Source of the DNA: Candidatus Hydrogenedentota bacterium | GTDB lineage: Bacteria > Hydrogenedentota > Hydrogenedentia > Hydrogenedentales > JAEUWI01 | Assembly: GCA_016182605.1 (NCBI GenBank) | Contig: JACPGE010000088.1 | Span: forward strand, 1-48,375 | Direction: 5' to 3' | Length of the DNA: 48,375 nt | Shown: positions 42,201-48,375 of the stretch, piece after piece | How the letters are laid out: each line of letters opens with the position of its first letter | Position numbering within the stretch: position 1 is the stretch's first letter | Notes under the pieces: model-generated | Told to the model about the DNA's origin: nothing | The model's input: the letters and a program-made list of their open reading frames with translations, nothing else | Databases searched by the model: none | Position numbers and translations under genes: made by a program

Positions 42201-45200
42201 ACTTCGTGGTCGTAGTTCCAGATGCCCAAACCCCTTGCCGGGTTGATCGCCGGGGTGACGATCCGTTTCACCTTGCCGTTGCCCTCGTACGAGTAGTTGT
42301 ACACTGCCCCCAGCGGGTCGATCCCCAGAGTCAGGCGGCCATCGTTGTTCGCATACTCGAACGCATACGTGGCCCCGTTGGGATAATTCACTTCGGTAAG
42401 TTGATCGTGCTCGTCCAGAGTTACGGTGGTCGCTATGCCATCCGGCGCGGTTATGACAATTTCGGTCGCTCCCGAACCGGGGGTGTAGTCAAAAGTGACC
42501 TCGTTGCCGAATTGGTCCACCACGCTTTCGATGTCCGTGGTGCCCGCGGCGTAGTTGAAGGTCGTCAGGTGAACGCCTGTGTCGGCATCGAAGGTGTACT
42601 GATGCAGGCCCGTTGCGTCAAAGGCATAGCCGGTGCCGTCAGCCTCGTAAAAGAGCCGGTTGCCCGCCCCGTCCACCGTTGGCGCACGCACCCCCTCCTC
42701 CTCCTCCGGAGCCGGCCCGCCCACGCGGAATATGCGGCGGGACTCGATGTTGGAATAGTAAAGGTTGTCGGAGCCGTCTATTCCAATTCCATCTATGGCA
42801 ATGGGCCGGTCAAGGGCGGGGAATCCATCGCCGGCTGCCATTTCCGCTGGTGTTGCCTCTTGGCCATTGCCCCCGATGTGTTGGATTACACCGGCGTGAT
42901 CAATTTTGTAAAGCCGGGTGCCGACAATCTTTTCGGCCCTGTCCGGTCCTGTCGTAAAGTACACGTTTCCAGTGGAGTCTACAGCGATGTCGCGCGGAGG
43001 ATAATCTGTCGCAGTTTCTGTGCGATTGCCCGCTGCATCGAACCTGTAGATTTTCTGATTCCAGGGATCAGTCACATAAATATCGCCGTTCCCCGCCACA
43101 GCGATGCCTTCTCCCGGCACATCCACTACAAAGTCGCTTATTTCGCCCTTGGGTGAATATTTTGTGACGCTGGAATCATAGAGGCAATACACATTTCCCC
43201 ATCGGTCCGCGGCAATACTCACGGGGCTGTATAAAAGCTCCTCCAGCCATGTAAGAACGCCAGATTCGACATTGTAGTAGTACAAACCATAAAAACCATC
43301 AAATGTATCCAAATCAACGATTTCCATGGAGAGAAAGATGTTTCCCTTGGGATCCACCGCTATGTCGCGCATTTCCCCTCCAAAGAGTTCGACAAGCGAT
43401 TCTACTGCGCCATTGGGCGATCGCCTGAGAAGCACATTGTCGAACAGTCCATCGTTGTAATAGCCGGGCTTATACTGGGTAAAGAGATTGCCGGCCCGAT
43501 CGAATACGATATCGCCGCCTTCCAGGATGGAATCGCGGATATACAGGCCGTTCACCGCGGAGGGGATGGCGCTCGGAACCCAGTTCAATTCGCTGGCGCT
43601 AATCGTGGTCCCATCACCTTTCTGAATGTAGTTTGCTACCGCCTGCTGACTGTAGAAATGATTGTTCGACAGGGTCCACCCCTCGGCGATACCATATCTT
43701 TCAGGCAGCGCGCGGATGGAGATGGGGACATCGATCTCCCTTCGCAGGACGAAATCCCGCAAAGGCATGCCGGTCTGCGTGATACCCAGTTGCCCAAAGG
43801 CCTGCGGGGCGGCTCCATCTGGAAATGCATAGAAGGAGTCGTACGTATACTCCAATACGATGTGCGCCTTGACTGTTCCGTCCATCTTGTTGCCAAGGTA
43901 GTCCCTGCCGTCCCACAGAAAACGCGGTGTCAATCCATTGACGTTCCCGGAATACGTGCCGGAAAACTCCTCACCGGCAATACTTATCTTCGCAGCGACA
44001 CGCTTGGCTTCGACGGTGTTGCTCAGGGGCACGACGATTTCGTATTGCGCGGCGCGCTTGCTCTGGTAGTGCAGCGTCAGGCCTGTGCCCGGGATCGCTG
44101 CGTCCTCGTGCAAATCGCCGCTGATGTAGTTCACATAACATCCGGCTGAGTTGTTCGGCTGGTCTGCGGGATCTTCTGGCTCGCCTTCATCGGCACGAGG
44201 AGGTGCCGCTATACCCGGTGTGACTACGGGCGGCGCCTTGGGCCAATTGGCATCCCAGGGGGAAAAGTGCGCCGTTTCGAATCGCATGAATTCCGACTCG
44301 AGCGCGGCATTGCGGATGCCGTCCAGTTCATCGAGAAAATCGCTGTCGCCGTCAAAGTTCGCGAGTACCGTCGATGTCGTCGTCGCGTCCGGATCGAGCG
44401 TCACGCCGTCGGCCACATCGTCGTTGTCGATATCGACCACCCGGACCACGGCGCCGTTTCCCGAGGGTACCCATTCGCCCTTCACCCGGTCGTAGTACCC
44501 CACGGGCACAATTTGCCCAACAGGGAAACCGTAGAAGTTCTCGACCCAGTTGACCAGGGGCTTCTCGAAAGCCACACTGGATTGACCGTCCACGGACAGT
44601 TCGGCACAGTACGTAAAGGCGGATGTTGGCGGGAGCGCAGCAGGCATGGAAGCCGGTGTAACGTAGTCCGTCGCGCGGACTACGATCTCTCCCAATTCCT
44701 GAAGCTTGTTTCCATACTCATCCGTCGAATAGACCCGGTTACCGCCGGTGAACACGGTACGCACCCGGCGTGCGCCGCGATCGGTGGATGCCAGCGAACT
44801 TTCGTGTACGATTACTTCATTCGCGCCCAGCTCGGAAAAATCGACCGCCGTGTGCCGGGCATCGGGTTGCAACAGGCACACTTCCTCCGCCACCGCCACG
44901 TCATTGGGGAGCACATGGACCTGGCGGGAGGAGGGAACGAAGCCCGCTTTCGTGTAGTCCAGGGTAAAGACGCCGCCCCCTTCTATCGGAAGTGTGAAGC
45001 GTCCGGTGCCATCGGTCAGAGCGGTTCCGTACTGCATTTCGCCGCTTGCCCGGACTTCGACGTTCTCTATACCGCTGCCGGAGGCGCCTTTGACGAAGCC
45101 GGTGATGAGTGAAAACCGATCCGGATCGTAATAGGGCAAGGTGGCGTCTTCGGGATAGATCTCGTCCCCGTATTTCTCGCCAAAACTGCCCTCGGGCTGC

Positions 45201-48061
45201 GGCTCGGGCGTTCCGGTAACCTCAATGGAGACCATGGCGATAGAATCCGGGCCGATGCCTTCCGGCCCGTTGACGGTCAATCGGTACGTTGTCGAGGCCA
45301 AGGGCTCGACTTCGATGGTGCCGCTGAAAACCGTGCCGCCCGCACTAAGATCGCCAAATCCCGGTGAGAGATACACGGAGGCCGCGTTGCTTGCGCTCCA
45401 CGTCAAGGTTGCTGTATTGCCCGCCGGTGTATCCAGATCGATACTCGCAATATCGGTCGAAAGGGTGGCCTCCGGGCCATCTATGACCGTTATGGTAACC
45501 GTGTCCCCCGGATCGGTCGTGTCGGTGCCGGAATCCGCGTTGGTGACTTCGAGATTAACATCGTAGCTGCCGGCTGCCGCATAGGCGTGCGTCGTGGACG
45601 AGCCGGTCCCTGTGGATCCGTCGTCAAAGTCCCAGTCGTACGCGGTGATTGTCGCGCTCCCTGGGGTGGACCGATCGGTGAACCGGATATCGGCCCCGGT
45701 ATAGGCGGTGAGGGCGGAAGCCGTGAAGCCGGCCACGGGAAGGCTGGCACTGGCATGGGCCGTAACGGCGCCATGCTTTGTGAGGGAACGCGTTCCGGAA
45801 GTCCCAACGACTTCAAGGCGTACATCATAGCTCCCGGCGGTGGTGTAGCTTTGGCTGGGCGGCACGGTCCCCGTGTACGTGTTTCCGTTGCCGAAGTCCC
45901 AGTTGTACGTGAGCGAAGGAGAGGTCCCCAACGTTGACAGATCGGCGAAAGTGACTGCGAAGGGCGTGAGACCGCCGGTGCCCGACTGAGAGAACGCGGG
46001 TGTAGGCGCTACATCGTCATCGACAATGGTTATCATGTGCGTGTGCGTCGAGCCCAACTCTACCGGGCCTGAAACCGCGGACAAAACCAACTTGATGTAT
46101 TCGTCGCCTTCATCCAAGTCATCGCTGTTGTAAATCGTCACGTCGAACTGTTTTGTTGTCTCGCCAGGATTGAAGGTCAGTGCGGAGCCGGAAACCTGGA
46201 AATCTTCGCCAGAGCCTTCGGTCGCAGTGGTCCCTTCCGTATCCAGTCCGTAGGCCACCACTACCGTCTCCGTGGATGCCGGCGACTGCGCTACGGTTAA
46301 GGTTAGCGTATCTGGTCCATCGCCCTCGTTGAAGGATGACATCGGGAACCCAAACGACACTTCGGATGTCGCCTCGTTATCCACTATGGTTGCCGTATGT
46401 ACGCCATGAACGGGGTCGACAGTGGCGACTCCGCCCGTCACCGGTTGCAGCTCGAGTTCCAAGGTCTCATCTGCTTCGGCCAATGCGTCGTCAACTACCC
46501 CGAATTCTACTGTCTTGTCATTCGAGTCGCCCGGTTCCCAACTGAGAAGCAGCGGAAACGCGATTTCATTCGCATAGTAATCCGGACCAAGGGATGCCGT
46601 AATATCGGTGGCTGCCACCTGGACTTGAACCAACTGTTCCGACTGCCCCGACAAGCGGGCAAGAACCCTTCGAGTTTCTGTAGTCTCGGGCGCGCTGGAG
46701 ACGGACTCCACGAAGGACACTACGGGCGGATCGTCATTGTCTTGAATCGTCACAATAAGGCTGTCGTTGGCACCCACGGACTCATGATATCCGGCTGGAA
46801 CCCGGAGCGCTATCTCAATCGTCTCGTCAAGTTCATTGATCGCGTCGTCGTTCAACGTTATGGGGAAAGTCTTGATGCCCGATTCACTGATCTCCCACGT
46901 TACGCTTCCGCTTCCAAGCGTGTAGTCGTTCAATACCCCCTCGGTTGCGTTTCCACCAGTGACGTAATACTCCACCGTTGTCGCAATGGAGGCCTCGTCC
47001 GCCAGTGTGACTTCAACCAAAAACTCGCCATCCCCTTCGTCTTTTTCGAGATTCACGTCGGCCAACTCGATGCCACCTTCCACGGCGCCATCATCATCCG
47101 TGATGGTCAGCGTGTGTGCCACATTCGTTCCGAGCGTCGCGTTGGTGGGGGTTCTAAGTGTCACGACCACGGTTTCGGGATCTTCGCCGGTCGAATCGTC
47201 CGTGATGCTGACCGTGATTGATTCCGATATGTCGTGGGCCGCAAAGGTCAGGGTACCGTCGGCCAGAACGTAATCGGCACTCGAAGTGGCCGACCCGCCG
47301 GTCACCGAATATAACACGGTGACTTCTTGATCCATTTCATCGGAGAGCTCTACTTCCAGGCTGGCTGTGCCATCGCCCTCCTCCACCTCACTCTCTACTT
47401 CCGTGAATTGCACCGAAGGAACCTCATTGTCGATGATTCTCACTGTCCTCTGAATTTTTGAGCCCAGCACACCAAACGCGGCGATCGGCTGAAGGGTAAT
47501 GACTACCGTTTCAACCCCTTCCAAGTCCGTGTCATCCAAAGGCGTGATCACGATATCCTGGCTCCTGCCTCCCGGCGGAATGGTAACCGTTCCTTCCGAT
47601 GCAAGTGTGAAATCAACATCCTCTTCCGCGCTTCCCGTGATCTCGTAGGGAATTACTATCGGTTGTCCCGTGGGGACACTGGAAACCACCGCGACCCACA
47701 GCGTGGAGCCGTTCTCCGGTAAGTTAATGTTGGCGGTTGCCGTGAGCTGCACAACAGGCATCGGGTCATCGTCTTCGATAGTAAGTGTATGAAGCGTTTC
47801 TGTGCCGAGCGATGCCTCGACAGGATCGACAAGCTCGAATATGGCGGTCTCATCCTGTTCGTACAGATTGTCATCTTTTATCTTGAGCGGTATTGCCGCG
47901 CTAGCCGCTCCAACAGGGAATATGATGGTTCCGGTGGTAACGCTGCCTCTTACTGCAATAGTGTCAGCGGGATACACCGTAATATCGTCAAGATGCATTC
48001 CCGTCGACTGCCCAATAGACAGGTTGTTCCCTGCAACTGGAACACTGGTTTCGTAGTTCAA
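39278..48061 (-). CDS. Giant RHS/YD-repeat polymorphic toxin-type protein
   Basis: The protein has at least 2,927 residues. Approximate layout: six Calx-beta repeats (30-690; DDNLYEQDETAIFELVDP, GEDPETVVVTLRTPT); two PKD domains (690-860; YNWDFGNGNTYTGTVPP, YDWDFDDGSTGTGSS); an Ig-like segment; a carboxypeptidase-regulatory-like domain (985-1060); a TcB-like region; an NHL-like propeller (1520-1780); many YD repeats (1800-2620; YGYDANGNRISSTVDYG); and the RHS core LAYDQLGSLRYALDATGA to NPVNLTDPFGL near 2734. A hydrophobic pretoxin segment (PVIGIFADGTSLLISVALLD) and a C-terminal domain of about 105 residues with GRRPDIIY follow. RHS shells encapsulate such toxins. 48061 is only a TTG; the frame is open to 48277 with no ATG, and no signal peptide is visible, so the true start is unresolved. 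Confidence 0.9.
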   Translation of the reverse strand: MNYETSVPVAGNNLSIGQSTGMHLDDITVYPADTIAVRGSVTTGTIIFPVGAASAAIPLKIKDDNLYEQDETAIFELVDPVEASLGTETLHTLTIEDDDPMPVVQLTATANINLPENGSTLWVAVVSSVPTGQPIVIPYEITGSAEEDVDFTLASEGTVTIPPGGRSQDIVITPLDDTDLEGVETVVITLQPIAAFGVLGSKIQRTVRIIDNEVPSVQFTEVESEVEEGDGTASLEVELSDEMDQEVTVLYSVTGGSATSSADYVLADGTLTFAAHDISESITVSITDDSTGEDPETVVVTLRTPTNATLGTNVAHTLTITDDDGAVEGGIELADVNLEKDEGDGEFLVEVTLADEASIATTVEYYVTGGNATEGVLNDYTLGSGSVTWEISESGIKTFPITLNDDAINELDETIEIALRVPAGYHESVGANDSLIVTIQDNDDPPVVSFVESVSSAPETTETRRVLARLSGQSEQLVQVQVAATDITASLGPDYYANEIAFPLLLSWEPGDSNDKTVEFGVVDDALAEADETLELELQPVTGGVATVDPVHGVHTATIVDNEATSEVSFGFPMSSFNEGDGPDTLTLTVAQSPASTETVVVAYGLDTEGTTATEGSGEDFQVSGSALTFNPGETTKQFDVTIYNSDDLDEGDEYIKLVLSAVSGPVELGSTHTHMITIVDDDVAPTPAFSQSGTGGLTPFAVTFADLSTLGTSPSLTYNWDFGNGNTYTGTVPPSQSYTTAGSYDVRLEVVGTSGTRSLTKHGAVTAHASASLPVAGFTASALTAYTGADIRFTDRSTPGSATITAYDWDFDDGSTGTGSSTTHAYAAAGSYDVNLEVTNADSGTDTTDPGDTVTITVIDGPEATLSTDIASIDLDTPAGNTATLTWSASNAASVYLSPGFGDLSAGGTVFSGTIEVEPLASTTYRLTVNGPEGIGPDSIAMVSIEVTGTPEPQPEGSFGEKYGDEIYPEDATLPYYDPDRFSLITGFVKGASGSGIENVEVRASGEMQYGTALTDGTGRFTLPIEGGGVFTLDYTKAGFVPSSRQVHVLPNDVAVAEEVCLLQPDARHTAVDFSELGANEVIVHESSLASTDRGARRVRTVFTGGNRVYSTDEYGNKLQELGEIVVRATDYVTPASMPAALPPTSAFTYCAELSVDGQSSVAFEKPLVNWVENFYGFPVGQIVPVGYYDRVKGEWVPSGNGAVVRVVDIDNDDVADGVTLDPDATTTSTVLANFDGDSDFLDELDGIRNAALESEFMRFETAHFSPWDANWPKAPPVVTPGIAAPPRADEGEPEDPADQPNNSAGCYVNYISGDLHEDAAIPGTGLTLHYQSKRAAQYEIVVPLSNTVEAKRVAAKISIAGEEFSGTYSGNVNGLTPRFLWDGRDYLGNKMDGTVKAHIVLEYTYDSFYAFPDGAAPQAFGQLGITQTGMPLRDFVLRREIDVPISIRALPERYGIAEGWTLSNNHFYSQQAVANYIQKGDGTTISASELNWVPSAIPSAVNGLYIRDSILEGGDIVFDRAGNLFTQYKPGYYNDGLFDNVLLRRSPNGAVESLVELFGGEMRDIAVDPKGNIFLSMEIVDLDTFDGFYGLYYYNVESGVLTWLEELLYSPVSIAADRWGNVYCLYDSSVTKYSPKGEISDFVVDVPGEGIAVAGNGDIYVTDPWNQKIYRFDAAGNRTETATDYPPRDIAVDSTGNVYFTTGPDRAEKIVGTRLYKIDHAGVIQHIGGNGQEATPAEMAAGDGFPALDRPIAIDGIGIDGSDNLYYSNIESRRIFRVGGPAPEEEEGVRAPTVDGAGNRLFYEADGTGYAFDATGLHQYTFDADTGVHLTTFNYAAGTTDIESVVDQFGNEVTFDYTPGSGATEIVITAPDGIATTVTLDEHDQLTEVNYPNGATYAFEYANNDGRLTLGIDPLGAVYNYSYEGNGKVKRIVTPAINPARGLGIWNYDHEVDEDGVVTATAITPSGDVSEYVSDPVTRVETLTGPSGFSTTTFTSYDKSLEEIANSTGLNLSTTMSRDPRYSFDVPVNLVQDTGRSASSPIEVDLDVDYGVDELSGALETVTGTTTVNDAFTGTVVKDLVNATVTSTTPEGREFVSHYDPATLLATHYEGIKDASNATVLYDTKYFYDSRGRLTEAYTGNPADEFDPINRWAHLSYYPDGTGTAVGTRGQVQTVTNARGESVAYEYNVMGQVTKATYPNMEFTTQDYYVDGALKEIRNAKGGVFGFEYNALGLISKYALPSGRAYLSKYDNDKRLVQLTFPSGKVYTNQYNNGHIEAISGPDWSTTVSYSADGRLEHLEHGAEGIEFTYDGASQDSIILSGTLNQTLSVDFNDLNLKSSVAYAGGASAYAYDDDALLTSVTNGGRTWSIDRNDPATPGVSNATGRVESITDGTLTLSPAYTPFGETESFTYAVDTTSYAWDLSLDIGGRIESKAESLGLTAADYGYVYDEVGQLEQVVDHLDSNAVVESYGYDANGNRISSTVDYGAAVTRTYAYNADDQLTSINGDEVEYAYDLDGFLTERRRDVGGGTVETTGYAYNTRGELLSVELPAGEAVERVDYVYDPLGRCIARRAYDDEETLLSTEKYLWNGMTELLAVFDGSNQMQLRFEYLGGGLPVGVDVWDGSGYDYYYLAYDQLGSLRYALDATGAVVKEITYDAFGNILSDSNPTLKLQIGFAGGQADPDTGLVRFVARDYDPEIGRWTAGDPIGVVGGLNAYLYVGNNPVNLTDPFGLMPSLLEEIRFGLGVAGMIPVIGIFADGTSLLISVALLDATGALVDVVSMVEGVGQGARAAQLTVKGAKAAAKYADEAGDVAKAVGKKRGPKTDPNAPHNKKIREEGQRLRNEGNDIVAGGGVEKERLVETRGGEKPGRRPDIIYSTPEGELRGVNVGRTNADGTPVSREVGALNDLNGPGQLPTVFLPYDR

Positions 48062-48277
48062 GAACTTTTCGAAAGGTCCTGCCGTTCCGCTCTTGCGGTG
48101 CCAAACTTCAACGTGCGAGCCGCTCGTTCTATAGAGAACGTCGTACCATTCGTTGGAAGGCGCGTCAACCGGACCCAGCGCAACGGACTGGCGAACGGCG
48201 CCTATCTTTTCGAATATAGTGAGCGCAGTAGAGGACTCGTGAGTACCGTATACGCGGCTGTGTGAATTAGTTCTGGT
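48062..48277 (-). other. Open frame upstream of the annotated RHS start, without start codon
   Basis: These 72 codons continue the RHS frame upstream (LTIFEKIGAVRQSVALG, APSNEWYDVLYRTSGSHVEV, GTAGPFEKFLNY). They look like strands of a LamG/concanavalin-like sandwich whose N-terminal part is missing. There is no in-frame ATG or GTG. An ATG overlapping the upstream TGA (ATGA) is in another frame and ends after four codons. The 5' end is therefore probably truncated or frameshifted. Confidence 0.6.
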
Positions 48278-48375
48278 TCATGCTGCAAGCCTTCCTGCCT
48301 TGGCGTTGGATAGGTCGAGTTTTTGCCGGATGAATTTCACGAGGTCCGGGGCCGTGGCGTCATCGGCGAGAAAAT
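48278..48375 (-). CDS. C-terminal end of an unidentified gene (5' part off the right edge)
   Basis: The last 31 codons are visible (FLADDATAPDLVKFIRQKLD, then LSNAKAGRLAA) and end at TGA 48278-48280. This is too short to assign. It is in the same frame as the RHS protein and separated from it only by this stop. Confidence 0.5.
   Translation of the reverse strand, partial: FLADDATAPDLVKFIRQKLDLSNAKAGRLAA

Overview
The window is high-GC bacterial DNA with mostly single-copy genes on both strands. Gram-negative envelope genes (an LpxH-like phosphoesterase, a WaaF-like heptosyltransferase, two signal peptidases I) occur beside a PVC-type HEAT/cytochrome c 'membrane-bound dehydrogenase' protein, a DUF1080 (3-keto-disaccharide hydrolase) protein, and secreted hydrolases with Glu-Gly linkers. 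This mix suggests the PVC/Planctomycetes-like sphere, most likely Candidatus Hydrogenedentota. That placement is inference from gene content, because no rRNA or other phylogenetic marker gene is present.

Layout. 1-3735 (-): a huge secreted protein with a clan GH-A-like catalytic domain, calcium-binding repeats and (Glu-Gly)n linkers, running off the left edge with no stop. 3994-5190 (+): a divergent SorC-type sugar-responsive regulator. 5194-5388: a structured repeat that recurs near 38 kb. 5662-8199 (+): a serine hydrolase and a TerC-family membrane protein. 8299-14297 (-): a type I restriction-modification operon (hsdR, a four-helix-bundle gene with a 9-bp tandem repeat, then a fused hsdM-hsdS gene broken by three apparent single-base indels). 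14354-18311 (-): a DUF1080 protein and a PVC-type haem protein. 18509-20443 (+): a DEAD-box RNA helicase. 20483-24897 (-): clpS, clpA, a Nudix hydrolase and two bacterial PH-domain membrane proteins. 25084-33433 (+): a long co-directional run holding a J-like protein, an unknown protein, a 174-bp MITE-like element, PHP phosphoesterase, two signal peptidases, LpxH-like, FmdB-like, WaaF-like, PilZ and transglutaminase-like genes. 33705-37767 (+): a secreted matrixin-type metalloprotease with a C-terminal sorting-like tail, a strong terminator, and a six-hairpin glycosidase carrying an inserted discoidin-like domain. 37768-48375: an RHS polymorphic-toxin locus on the minus strand.

The most unusual part is the RHS locus. 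A protein of nearly 3,000 residues carries about six Calx-beta repeats, two PKD domains, a carboxypeptidase-regulatory-like domain, an NHL-like propeller, many YD repeats and the RHS core. It ends, after the DPFG boundary, in a pretoxin segment and a C-terminal domain of about 105 residues that may be a nuclease. Five bases downstream is an unrecognised 181-aa gene in the position of an immunity gene. Beyond it lies a decayed second RHS-core fragment with an in-frame 408-base internal deletion. The 5' end of the RHS gene has no good start codon or signal peptide. Its frame is open back to a TGA that is also the stop of a partial upstream gene in the same frame, so the gene may be 5'-truncated or rearranged.
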